A DNA stretch of 64,000 bases from DSSB01 sp046346845. GTDB lineage: Bacteria > UBA10199 > DSSB01. The stretch is taken from positions 186,001-250,000 of the forward strand of contig JAXMHH010000006.1 of assembly GCA_046346845.1 (NCBI GenBank). Reading direction: 5' to 3'. The position numbers and the translations under genes were made by a program. The notes beneath the pieces are model-generated. The model ran no database searches, was not told where the DNA came from, and was given only the letters and a program-made list of their open reading frames with translations. Shown one piece after another: positions 45,310 through 54,400 of this stretch (position 1 is the stretch's first letter; every line of letters begins with the position of its first letter).

Positions 45310-48300
45310 ATGAGAGATCGCATTCAAAATATAGGGTCCGTCTTGCCCCAAAGGTCTTGGGCCGTGGGGTCTTCGAAGGATGAGGCGCTGGGGGAGATCT
45401 GCCGCTTACTCGGCGGCATGGTCTCGCCCCTCCTTCGGGATGCCGCAGGGGGTCTCGATCTCTTAAAAATTCCCGCGAAGAATTTTCCTGAGTTCAAAGA
45501 ATTCCTCCAAGATCAAGCCGCGCAAAACGACGGCATGAGCTTCCGCAACCCCTACGAGAAATTATTGAAGCAGGAAAAATACGCGCCTCTCCTCAAGGCC
45601 CTTTACGAATCACGCAGCGGCTCCTCACGCCCCACGCTCCCCCCTTTACTCCTCTCACAATTTCAATCCGACCTCCTCCGCATCGATGCCGACCGTTTTG
45701 CCCAAGCCCATTTCTCCTCGCCTCAGGGCCGCACCCTCCTTCGCCGCATCCTGGCCGATGCCCGCGGGTTTCACAAAGAGGAACGCAGTGACTTGGTGAA
45801 GGCCATCGCCAAATTGGGAGAACAAGAGAAGATGGTCGTGCACTTCCAGGTTCGAGCGGTCACCGATCAGATCTCTCCCTGGAATATTTTCAATTGGTTC
45901 GTCACCGACAACGCCCTCCACAAAGCCAGCCTTGCCGCCGAGGAGATTTTGGATGCGGCCGATCACCTCCAACAAAAGGCGGAGAGGATCCAAAGAAAAG
46001 AAGATCGTTTTCGCGACCATGTCTCCTTACTTTCCGAAGAATACATCGGGCACAAGATCACTCACGAAGACTTTCAGCGTTTTACCCAGCTCGCTCAGGA
46101 AAAATCGCTTCACATCGACCCAAGCTCACGGGCCCAAGCCCATCTGGCCCAGCTCTGGCTCTTGACCGCCCGTCACTCCCCGTGGAACCAGGAAGACCCA
46201 CAGGTTTTATCAGGCCGTGGCCATGTGATTCGCCAGGTGGAGGCCCTCGTTCGCCTCACGGAGAAAATCAAGACGGAAGAGGACTTCCTCGCCTTTCAAA
46301 AAAAACTCCAAAATTTTCTCGAAGGTCCCCTCCAGCGGATGGCGACCGTGGAGGAATCGGCCCTCCAGCGCACCGCACGTGAGTTGGCGGAAGGGGCCCG
46401 CTTTCACCTCCTCGGTCGGCACCTCCCCTCCCTCTTTGCCGACGTGAGGGGAGATCTCAAGGCTCCCTATGAACAGCTCGTCGCCCTCTCCGAGGGTTGG
46501 TCCGCCTGCCGCGAGATGGGGGAGAGAATCCATTTGGAGAGAACGCGGGGCCACTCGGATCTTGCGCAAACCCCTCTGGCCAAAAACGGCCACCCCCCTC
46601 CCCTCGCAAAACTTGATGCCCCAGAGGGACTGACGCCGTCTCTTTCTCCTGAAGAAAAGGCCTTGCGCCAACTCATCCTCGGTTTGGAAGACACCAAGGC
46701 CCAACTCTGGCGGGGCTACCGGCAGCACAAAGCCCTCTCGCGGGTGCTCTCCGCCGCGGCCGACCCCATGGGCCTGGGGGATCGGCAAGAGATTCGCAAA
46801 GCCAACCAATTTTTAGACCAATCCCTCTCCCGTCTCACCAAGGCCCAATCCAAAGAAGAAGTTGAGCAGGAAATTCAAACACTCTTCCAGGCCTTGCAGA
46901 AAAAGGGTGTCCTTTTTGAGGCCTTCGCCGCAGCCGAGATGGACGGAGTCGAACAGACATTAGGAATGATCCAATCGGTGGCGATTGCCTTGGCGGTGGG
47001 AACGGCCACGCGGGGGATCGGCGCCGTGGCCCAAGTGAACGGGGCCCTTGTCAACAGCGCCTTTTCTGTCACCGCGGCTCAAATGGGCAAAGGTTTTTCC
47101 ATCGGAGCGGCCACGATGCTGGCGGAAAACACGGTGGCGGTAATCTCCCGAGAAGCCCGCCCCGGGCCCGAGACCGCCGAGGCCTGGGTGAAAGACTTGG
47201 CCGCGACCGGCCTCTCCACAACGCTCACCGGCCTCCTCCCCGCAAGCCCCGCGGCACGGGGAAACCTGATGAAAAATATTTTGGGGCGCTATGCCACGGG
47301 AGGTCTTCGGGGAGCGGGCCACTTCGGCCGAGATGCGGCGGTAGAAGTCACCCAAGAATCCCTCGATCAAATCACCCGACGGACCCTCGAGGGAGACACC
47401 CAAGGCTTAAGCCTCAATGAACTGCGAGAGATCGCCACATTCTCCGCCCTCGGAGGTTCGGTCAAAGTCGGAGCAATCGCGGAGGCGATCCGGCCTTCTT
47501 CCTCGCCGAGACTTTCCTTCACCCACCCCCTGCTCGCCCCGATGTGGATGGCCATGGGTTCGGCAGGGATCGGTGGCGGAGGCCCCCCGTTTCAGAACCG
47601 TCGTCCCCCACCCACGCTTCCCGTGGGAGAGAGCTGGCGCGTGACGGGGGCGAGCCCCGATCCCAAGAGCCAGGGTTGGATTTTTTCCTTCGAGCCCTAT
47701 CAATATTTGCCCGGCGAAAAATTCGACCTTCATTTTGGCACTCGTCGCGGCGGAAACGCTGAGAGCAATCCTTGGACGGTGGATCCTCAACTCCGCGAGA
47801 TCCTAGACATCCGCTTCGATGTAAAAACCGGCCACGGCACCTATCCTGATCTCGTCGGCCTCAATCAACGCCTTGAAGACCACGGGATGGCCTTTCGATT
47901 TTGGGAACCCCGCCGAGAAAAAGGCGAAGTCCACCCCCACACCGGAGAGGCCACGGCCCAGGCCTATTTCGATCATTTGACGAGCGAGGTCCCGGAATTT
48001 CCCCTCTCCGGGGAAGGGACCCAGCATTTTCACGATATGTGGGCCCACCCCGGCGTCACGGCACAATTGAAGCCGGAAGGCCTGCTGCGCGTGCGCGACG
48101 CGGCCCGAGCCATTCGAGAAAACCTCCGCCTCATCGAAGAGCTCTCCGGCCATCCCGTGGACCCGGCGAAACAGCAGGCGATGATTCGCGAGTTCGTGAG
48201 CGCCATCGACACCCTGCCCAACATGATCGCTCAATCGAGGACCGAGGCGGAGCGAGCCCTTTATCAAACCCTTTTCGATCAAGTGACCGATCCCCAAAAG

Positions 48301-49743
48301 ATTGAAGAGAGGCTTTGGTCTCTGGCCCCCAAAGACCTCCAGCGCCCAGGGCGTGTGACCAAGCCCTTAAGGCCCGGTGGAACGCCGGGGCCCTTGCTGG
48401 CCTTGGTAGGCATGGGTGCGGGGCTTTCCGCCTTCTTCGCCGGTGAGTGGGCCCAGGCCGCCGTAGCGGCTGGAGACCCCTTAGGCTCCATGAGACTTGC
48501 AGGGGTTCTGTTGGCGTCCCTGGGCGCGGGCATGGTGGCCATGGCCCTTAATCGTCCCAAACAGCCCCGCGTCCCCATACGTCCCGTCACCGATGCGGGG
48601 CTCTTGTCCCTGAGCCAAAGCCTGCTCGCCCTGCAGGCACAACGGCCGGCGGACCCCGCCATTCCCGAGGGATTCGCAGTCGTCGCGGACCGCCTCCAAG
48701 AACTCCATGACCCTCGGGGCGAACTGATCGTCTTGGAATTAAAGGAAAGGCAGCTGTTGGAAGCGGGAGCGGACCCATGGAATATCGAAAAGATCCACGA
48801 GGAGATCTCTCAGCTGCGCCAAGAAATCCAGACCGCGATCTACACTCGGTTTGGCATCACGGGCGACTACCAATTCCATCCGCAAAAAGGATTTTCCCTG
48901 CATATCGACGGCTGGTCCAACCCGACGCTCATCTCCGACACCTTGGAGCGCTTCTTAGACCAGGGTTATTCCTATTTATTGAGCCAATTAAAGGTCACTG
49001 CCGGCAACCTCAATCAAGGAAATTTTCTTTCCGAGTCTAGCTTCGCCCGTTTGCCTCATTTGCGGGAATTGGAGCTAAGGCAATTTTTCTTCGGCGACGA
49101 AGTCCTGCCTCTTTTGATTCAATCGAAACACCTAGGCGAGCTTCGAGCCCTGTCTTTATATTCGTTCAATGTGGGAGAAGAAGGCGCCCGAACTTTGGCC
49201 CAAGCCGATAATTTGGCAGGGCTGAGATCTTTGAGTTTGGTCATGAATGAGCTGGGTGCCCAAGGCGCTCAAAGCCTGGCCGAGGGCCCGCTGTTGCGAC
49301 CGCTTCGAGAGATCGAGATAAGTTATAATTCGATCGGCGACGAAGGGGCGCGGCCCTTGGCCCAATCCTTCTATTGGAGCGAACTCCAAGCGATGGGCTT
49401 AAGAAATAACGGAATCACCGAGTCGGGGCTTCGCGCCTTTGCCGAATCCGACCTCTGGAGAAATCTCGATTCGCTGGATCTTTCCGGAAATTCTTTAGGC
49501 AATGGGGGAGCTCTTGTCCTGGCCGGATCAAGAGGCCTAAGCAGGCTTAGGCATTTGATCCTGAGAGATACCGATATCGGCTACCCAGGAGCCAGGGCCC
49601 TGCTGCGCAGCCCTCATTTGAGCGGGCTGCGCTCCTTAGACCTAAGAAGTAACTCCATCAGCGAGGATAAGATGGTTGAACTAAGAAATTCGATCCGTTC
49701 TCCTCATCTTGTGGAATTCAATGGGCAGCCGAGGAACCTTTGA
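45310..49743 (+). CDS. Giant protein with TIGR02996-like motif and C-terminal leucine-rich repeats
   Basis: 1477 residues without an obvious signal peptide. Residues 1-550 are helical and charged. Residues about 550-760 are Gly/Ala-rich and hydrophobic (SVAIALAVGTATRGIGAVA). Residues about 1030-1080 hold two likely membrane helices (LLALVGMGAGLSAFFAG; LAGVLLASLGAGMVAMAL). A segment near 1124-1141 (ADRLQELHDPRGELIVLE) resembles the TIGR02996 motif that accompanies LRRs in myxobacteria. Residues about 1237-1470 are RNI-type LRRs. The start is homologous to a remnant at 53257. Function unknown; membrane-linked protein binding is plausible. Confidence 0.8.
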   Translation: MRDRIQNIGSVLPQRSWAVGSSKDEALGEICRLLGGMVSPLLRDAAGGLDLLKIPAKNFPEFKEFLQDQAAQNDGMSFRNPYEKLLKQEKYAPLLKALYESRSGSSRPTLPPLLLSQFQSDLLRIDADRFAQAHFSSPQGRTLLRRILADARGFHKEERSDLVKAIAKLGEQEKMVVHFQVRAVTDQISPWNIFNWFVTDNALHKASLAAEEILDAADHLQQKAERIQRKEDRFRDHVSLLSEEYIGHKITHEDFQRFTQLAQEKSLHIDPSSRAQAHLAQLWLLTARHSPWNQEDPQVLSGRGHVIRQVEALVRLTEKIKTEEDFLAFQKKLQNFLEGPLQRMATVEESALQRTARELAEGARFHLLGRHLPSLFADVRGDLKAPYEQLVALSEGWSACREMGERIHLERTRGHSDLAQTPLAKNGHPPPLAKLDAPEGLTPSLSPEEKALRQLILGLEDTKAQLWRGYRQHKALSRVLSAAADPMGLGDRQEIRKANQFLDQSLSRLTKAQSKEEVEQEIQTLFQALQKKGVLFEAFAAAEMDGVEQTLGMIQSVAIALAVGTATRGIGAVAQVNGALVNSAFSVTAAQMGKGFSIGAATMLAENTVAVISREARPGPETAEAWVKDLAATGLSTTLTGLLPASPAARGNLMKNILGRYATGGLRGAGHFGRDAAVEVTQESLDQITRRTLEGDTQGLSLNELREIATFSALGGSVKVGAIAEAIRPSSSPRLSFTHPLLAPMWMAMGSAGIGGGGPPFQNRRPPPTLPVGESWRVTGASPDPKSQGWIFSFEPYQYLPGEKFDLHFGTRRGGNAESNPWTVDPQLREILDIRFDVKTGHGTYPDLVGLNQRLEDHGMAFRFWEPRREKGEVHPHTGEATAQAYFDHLTSEVPEFPLSGEGTQHFHDMWAHPGVTAQLKPEGLLRVRDAARAIRENLRLIEELSGHPVDPAKQQAMIREFVSAIDTLPNMIAQSRTEAERALYQTLFDQVTDPQKIEERLWSLAPKDLQRPGRVTKPLRPGGTPGPLLALVGMGAGLSAFFAGEWAQAAVAAGDPLGSMRLAGVLLASLGAGMVAMALNRPKQPRVPIRPVTDAGLLSLSQSLLALQAQRPADPAIPEGFAVVADRLQELHDPRGELIVLELKERQLLEAGADPWNIEKIHEEISQLRQEIQTAIYTRFGITGDYQFHPQKGFSLHIDGWSNPTLISDTLERFLDQGYSYLLSQLKVTAGNLNQGNFLSESSFARLPHLRELELRQFFFGDEVLPLLIQSKHLGELRALSLYSFNVGEEGARTLAQADNLAGLRSLSLVMNELGAQGAQSLAEGPLLRPLREIEISYNSIGDEGARPLAQSFYWSELQAMGLRNNGITESGLRAFAESDLWRNLDSLDLSGNSLGNGGALVLAGSRGLSRLRHLILRDTDIGYPGARALLRSPHLSGLRSLDLRSNSISEDKMVELRNSIRSPHLVEFNGQPRNL

Positions 49744-49874
49744 ACCCAAAACGATGGCGGAAGAAAAAAACAAACTCCTCCGTCGCTATTTATGATGCAG
49801 AGATAAGCTATTCGGCACTCGAGCTCGTTAATTATATTAATTTTTCAGTAGGTTACTAGCGTGCCCGAGTTACG

Positions 49875-51399
49875 TTATTCAGAAAGCTCGAAGGGCATCT
49901 TCACTTCCAAAGGATAGGAACTCGATGGTGCCCCAGCTCCCAAACCCAATTGACTCTTCGAATTAGAACCCCAACAATAAATCTTGTCGTCTTTATTGGG
50001 ATCGACGCTTACAATCGCACAGGAATGAGAATATCCAATCGCCATGGTTTTAACTCCGGTCAGGGGCACATTCGGGCTCAACATGACTTGAGTCGGGCTA
50101 TAATGGTCAATCTTAGTGCCATCGCCCAATTGCCCTGACGAATTGTTTCCCCAACAATAGGCAGTGCCTTTGTCGGTGACGGCGCAGGTGCGACTCGCCT
50201 GCGCCAACACTTCTTTGATTCCGGCCAAAGGTTGACTCACCGTAAGTTTCACTTGGCTGGGAAGAGAAGAATTCTCTGTGGTCAAATTTCCAAGCTGGCC
50301 ATGCTGATTAAAGCCCCAACAATAGACTAGCCCTCCAGCATCCGCCGTGGTTAAAGCGCAGGTATGGTCAGCCCCTGCCGACATTTGATGCACTTTACCC
50401 GCTGAAATATTTTTCACCCCGATAGAATTTTCAAGATTGCCCGCTTGGGTAGATCCCGTCCCCAATTGTCCGAAAGAATTTTCGCCAAAACAAATTGGCA
50501 AGGCCGAAGCCTCCGTAGGAGTATAGGCTTGAGTAGTTTGAGCCGCATTCGGATCAACCAATTCACAGGTATGCATTTGCCCCAAGCTTAGCGAAACGAC
50601 ACCGAATATATTACTTTTGATGGGGGAATTGTAAACGTTGGCGTTGGGATCCTTATTGACCGGGATCCCCAATTCGCCCTCGCTGTTATTTCCCCAGCAA
50701 AAAACCTCACCCGACTGGTTCGAAGTGGATTTATCGGAAAGACCGCAGGTATTAAAAAGACCCACTGAAATTTTCTTTATCCCATTAATCGGCACCTTAC
50801 CCGGAAGGGGATTGACCGCATTTAAGGGAGAGGCGGCCCCCAATTGGCCCAACTCGTTATTACCCCAGCAATAGACATCCTGCCCTTTTGTCAAGGCACA
50901 GCCATGCACCAAACCCGCACCGATCTCAACAATATCCTTGATACCTGAGAGTTTGAGGGGGGAGGGTTCACTATTCGAAAATTTCCCAATGCCCAGATTA
51001 CCATTGTTGTTAGCGCCCCAGCCCCAGACCGCCCCATAGTTGCTTAAGACCAGAGTGTAATTGGGCCCCAGGGCCAGCTGGGAATATTTCTTCATCAGAG
51101 TTTTACTTTTAAAAATCCCCGGATCCAAGATAGCCCCCGGTTTTTTTAATTCTCCCAAGGGGCTTGTTGGGTCATCAAGAGATCCCCCCCCCTTCACTCC
51201 CGGAAGGGGTCTCCACGCCAGAGATGCGCCCTTCGGTGCTTAAATTCTGCGGTGGGTTTCCACCGTCTCCGTCTTGAGTCACGCCAGGGCGTGACCGAGT
51301 TGCATCCTGAGGATGGGCGAAAGGCAAATATCCCATCACAACAAAGGCCGTAAGAAAGATGGTGAGAGTTTTTTTGGTCAAGTTTAATTTCTTTTTCAT
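49875..51399 (-). pseudogene. RCC1-repeat secreted protein, copy 1, frameshifted at a 9-nt homopolymer
   Basis: The signal peptide and linker are read from 51399 (MKKKLNLTKKTLTIFLTAFV), then the frame stops just after nine G on the minus strand (51184-51192). The RCC1 domain continues in another frame to 49875. With eight G the reading frame would be restored (GGGSLDDPTSPLGEL), giving about 508 residues. RCC1-type blades are clear (VYCWGNNELGQLG, AYCWGNNSSGQLG). The intact paralogue is at 59604-61151. It may be a pseudogene, a phase-variable OFF state, or an assembly error. Confidence 0.7.
51184..51192. repeat. Nine-nt C/G homopolymer at the frameshift of RCC1 copy 1
   Basis: C9 on the plus strand. 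It is exactly where the two reading frames of the RCC1 gene meet; losing one base restores a full-length frame. Tracts of 8-9 G/C recur only in this island among the places I checked (51496, 57360, 60896). Confidence 0.8.
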
Positions 51400-51809
51400 A
51401 CCTCTCCTCCTCGAAACGGCTTTTTGTAAAACCTGAATGCGCATTCGGCACCTAGGATCCTCTACTCGTTGAACAACAGAAGGGCACTAAAGCCTCCCCC
51501 CCCACTTTTTCCTAGAGCGCCAATTATTTTCAATCTCATAGGGTAGAAAAAAGGGGCATAAGTAAAACCAGATTTAAGCAAAGAAGCAAATGTCTCATAA
51601 ATCCTCCGTCGCTGTTTCGGCCTTTTTAATTTTAAAACTTCCAAAGCACCTAACCCAACCGAGTAGTTAAGAGCGCAGCTAACGTGCCAAACCAAGCCCA
51701 CAAAAAAAGCCAAAGATATTCAGTTGCCCCGAACTTTGCCCCCTAGAAGCTTATCAAAATGAGAGACAGCTCACCTCCGAGCGCCAAAATATTGCCTCTG
51801 AAAAATTCC
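51400..51809. other. AT-richer intergenic region upstream of RCC1 copy 1
   Basis: No supported gene. The region must hold the promoter of the frameshifted RCC1 gene (minus strand) and the 3' flank of the 209-residue gene. It contains C8 at 51496-51503, about 100 bp upstream of the RCC1 start, where length changes could affect a promoter. Open frames in it are short and lack homology or ribosome sites. Confidence 0.5.
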
Positions 51810-52439
51810 CTAGCGAGTCATCGGATGCAGGGGTTTTAACAAAATGGGTCTTTCCTTAGGTTCGGCACTCACTACCATTTCATGCTGCCTAACCAAAATC
51901 CCTGAAACCTCTTCGCCCACCCTTCGCCCGTGGGAAGGGGGGATACCTTTCTCTTCTGCAAATTTCTGGACCTTCTCCGCCATTCCTTCAATACGCTTGG
52001 CTAAATTGGGAGAACAGGCATGGGACTCCTGTATTTTATTGAAGGACTCTATCGCTGAAGCAAGGTGCCCTTCGGCCTTTTTCACTGCTTCCTGGGGAGA
52101 GAGCGAAGAATCTTGAAGGGTAGCTTCGGTTGAACGAAGTTCCTGAGTAAACTGCGTGAGCTGCTGGCCGAATGATTCTTCGGTGGCGACGGGTCTAAAC
52201 GCTTGTTCTAGTTGACAAAGGGATTGATCATCCAAGGTGAAAGAGTCGCTTTGGCCTGCAGAGCTGGCCAGCGGGCTGTAATCTCCAAATTTGGCCACCG
52301 CGAGGGTTCGTGTGTCTTCATCCGCACAGACCAACACATTGCCCGCATCACCTGTGTCATGCACCCTCTCTTCCATACAAGTCGCCCATTCACCGAGGGC
52401 TGCTCCGGCTCTTTCTAAAGGATTCATTGCTTGGCTCAT
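51810..52439 (-). CDS. Protein of unknown function, mainly helical
   Basis: 209 residues, no signal peptide. The first 75 residues include CMEERVHD and VLVCADEDTRTLAVAKFGDY; the rest is predicted helical (FGQQLTQFTQELRSTEATLQ; NLAKRIEGMAEKVQKFAEEKG) and may form a coiled coil. Four Cys are present, but without a pattern I recognise. AGGAG lies 5 nt before the ATG at 52439. It is flanked by island genes and AT-rich gaps. No family is recognised. Confidence 0.6.
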   Translation of the reverse strand: MSQAMNPLERAGAALGEWATCMEERVHDTGDAGNVLVCADEDTRTLAVAKFGDYSPLASSAGQSDSFTLDDQSLCQLEQAFRPVATEESFGQQLTQFTQELRSTEATLQDSSLSPQEAVKKAEGHLASAIESFNKIQESHACSPNLAKRIEGMAEKVQKFAEEKGIPPSHGRRVGEEVSGILVRQHEMVVSAEPKERPILLKPLHPMTR

Positions 52440-52568
52440 AATCACTCCTAAAAGGTAAAATTCGCCGATTCATTCCGGCAACTCAGGAGAAGCAAAGCAG
52501 ATGCCATTTGAACGACTTTTGTTAACCTATTGATTTATTTTATATTTATAATCTGCAAATCAACCATG

Positions 52569-52616
52569 GTAAAAATTTACGGTAAAATTTAAGCGGCTTG
52601 CCGTAAATTTTATCCT
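52569..52616. repeat. GTAAA inverted repeats in the gap before Cys-rich copy 2
   Basis: GGTAAAATTTAAGC and GCCGTAAATTTTATCC are near-complementary around a short centre, next to TTTACGGTAAA. A related TTACCGTAAATTTACCCC lies at 52781-52797 and matches the site before Cys-rich copy 1. The rest of the gap 52440-52932 is AT-rich without a convincing gene. Confidence 0.45.
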
Positions 52617-52932
52617 TTTAAATCCGTAAAAAAATCCTTAAAAAAAACCATGAAACAGCTAATTGTTAACTAGAAGAGATTTGGCTTTAAAAGGCGCCAT
52701 AGTTGCCAGACTCGGCAAATGGAATTGTAATAGTTCATGACATCCTGAGCGTGAAAGGGATCGGCTTGGATCCAGTCTCTTACCGTAAATTTACCCCCAA
52801 TAGGCCTTGGGATGCGCCCAACGCCAAGCCAACCAACTGAAATTAAATGACATCTTAACTATAACCACTGGCATTGGTTTTGCTTTTATCTGCTGACATG
52901 AATTCGTCTGGATACCAACTTTAGGAGGAACC

Positions 52933-53220
52933 ATGAACAAGCTAACTCGCCAAATCTTTCTCTTCTTATTCACTTTGGTCATTTTATCGGCGCCGATTTT
53001 GGCCCAGGCCAAACCTCTAGGGCATGTGATTCTCCCAAACTATCAAGGGGACGAGGAGGTTTTAGGAACTAGCTTCTCTTCCAAGGCCGAATGCGAAGAA
53101 AATGTCATGGCCCAATGCGGGGCTGTTTATATCGCATGCACCAACCTCGCCGGACCCGATTCGAATTCTTGTGGGAATAGTTATCAAAGCTGCATTTCCG
53201 CAGCGCAGTCCTGTCATTAA
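52933..53220 (+). CDS. Small secreted Cys-rich protein, copy 2
   Basis: 95 residues, the same length as copy 1 at 44922. All six Cys and the mature start KPLGHVILP-YQGDEEVLG are kept, while changes cluster in the signal peptide and around the fourth Cys (DSNSCGNS instead of ESCAVS). Fifty to seventy bases of leader, including GGCATTGGTTTTGCT and TGCTGACATGAATTCGT, are also conserved between copies. AGGAGG precedes the ATG. Retention of an intact frame and Cys after duplication suggests both copies are functional. Confidence 0.75.
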   Translation: MNKLTRQIFLFLFTLVILSAPILAQAKPLGHVILPNYQGDEEVLGTSFSSKAECEENVMAQCGAVYIACTNLAGPDSNSCGNSYQSCISAAQSCH

Positions 53221-53256
53221 ACCGACTCTGAAGTGCATCGAGTATTGCTTAGGATT

Positions 53257-53734
53257 ATGAGCGATCACATTCAAAATTCAGGGTTCGTCTTGGCTTCGAG
53301 CCCTGTCTTTATATTCGTTCAATGTGGGAGAAGAAGGCGCTCGAATTTCGGCCCAATCCTTCTATTGGAGCGAACTCCAAGCGATGGGCTTAAGAAATAA
53401 CGGAATCACCGAGTCGGGGCTTCGCGCCTTTGCCGAATCCGACCTCTGGAGAAATCTCGATTCGCTGGATCTTTCCGGAAATTCTTTAGGCAATGGGGGA
53501 GCTCTTGTCCTGGCCGGATCAAGAGGCCTAAGCAGGCTTAGGCATTTGATCCTGAGAGATACCGATATCGGCTACCCAGGAGCCAGGGCCCTGCTGCGCA
53601 GCCCTCATTTGAGCGGGCTGCGCTCCTTAGACCTAAGAAGTAACTCCATCAGCGAGGATAAGATGGTTGAACTAAGAAATTCGATCCGTTCTCCTCATCT
53701 TGTGGAATTCAATGGGCAGCCGAGGAGCCCTTAA
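53257..53734 (+). pseudogene. Decayed second copy of the giant LRR gene
   Basis: It begins with the same start region as the giant gene (ATGAGCGATCACATTC against ATGAGAGATCGCATTC), then jumps after GTCTTG to the LRR part, missing about 3.8 kb, with a second smaller deletion joined at a GGCCCAA repeat. The first junction is out of frame, so the start codon does not read the LRRs. From about 53350 to 53726 it appears base-for-base identical to 49359-49735. An ATG at 53324 could still express a 136-residue LRR fragment, but no ribosome site supports it. Confidence 0.75.
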
Positions 53735-53799
53735 AATCAGCCTCATTTTTTCCCGGCACCCGCGCTAACCGCAACGGCAGTCAAAGAGAGGTTCCTGTT

Positions 53800-54390
53800 A
53801 TGACCATGGTCGACCCTTCGCGAAAACCTGAACTCATCGAACTCGGAAAAGAGAGAATCTTGCTGCGGTATCGCGACCGCACCGTGCAGGTGGATCAAGA
53901 CGTCGCGACCGAGAAGGGCGTCCACCTGGTGGACATTTTCACCGAGGCCACCGACGAGGCCGAGACCTTTCGGGCCATCACGACCCACGACAAATTTAGG
54001 GCGGATGCGGCCCGCTGGGGCAAGGTGCGCCCGGAGCTGGCGACGGCCTCCGAGACAAGAAGGGCCCAATTTCGCTTCGAGGAATCCCTCGTCTTCGCCC
54101 ATGAGCTCTTCGCTGCCTTCAAGCAGGCCTTAGACGCCAAGAAAATCGTCAAGGGGCGCGTGGGAGATCGGGTTGAGCTCTTCTGGATCGATACCAACGA
54201 GGACCGCCACCTCCTCCGCTTGATCCCGGCATCCGCCGGCACCTTTCGCCTCGGCTCTCTAGAGCTCGAGGACGAGGACGGGATGCACCTGGCGATCAGC
54301 GATCCGGAGCTTTTAAAACCACTGCGCGCCCGCCTCGAGTATTTGCTGCGGTGGCAGATCGTCGCCAACGCGAAGCTGCGAAAAAAATAG
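53800..54390 (+). CDS. Protein of unknown function
   Basis: 196 residues, GC-rich codons, no signal peptide or Cys. Contains alternating beta and helical predictions: ERILLRYRDRTVQVDQDV, then FRFEESLVFAHELFAAFKQAL, and a later VGDRVELFWIDTNEDRHLLRLIP. The start at 53800 has GAGAGG about 8 nt upstream; a second ATG follows two codons later. It is convergent with the metalloprotease gene, with 10 bp between stops. Not recognised. Confidence 0.6.
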   Translation: MTMVDPSRKPELIELGKERILLRYRDRTVQVDQDVATEKGVHLVDIFTEATDEAETFRAITTHDKFRADAARWGKVRPELATASETRRAQFRFEESLVFAHELFAAFKQALDAKKIVKGRVGDRVELFWIDTNEDRHLLRLIPASAGTFRLGSLELEDEDGMHLAISDPELLKPLRARLEYLLRWQIVANAKLRKK

Positions 54391-54400
54391 CCTACCCGAT

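Noticed and set aside
49100..49740. Repeats that might suggest a CRISPR array
   Set aside because: They are protein-level leucine-rich repeats without identical DNA repeats or spacers; no CRISPR array or cas gene was seen in the window.
51462..51713. 83-residue minus-strand open frame upstream of RCC1 copy 1
   Set aside because: No ribosome site, no conserved features, and it lies in the probable promoter region with a C8 tract.
53324..53734. Independent 136-residue LRR gene
   Set aside because: It has no ribosome site and is the in-frame tail of a doubly deleted copy of the giant LRR gene.
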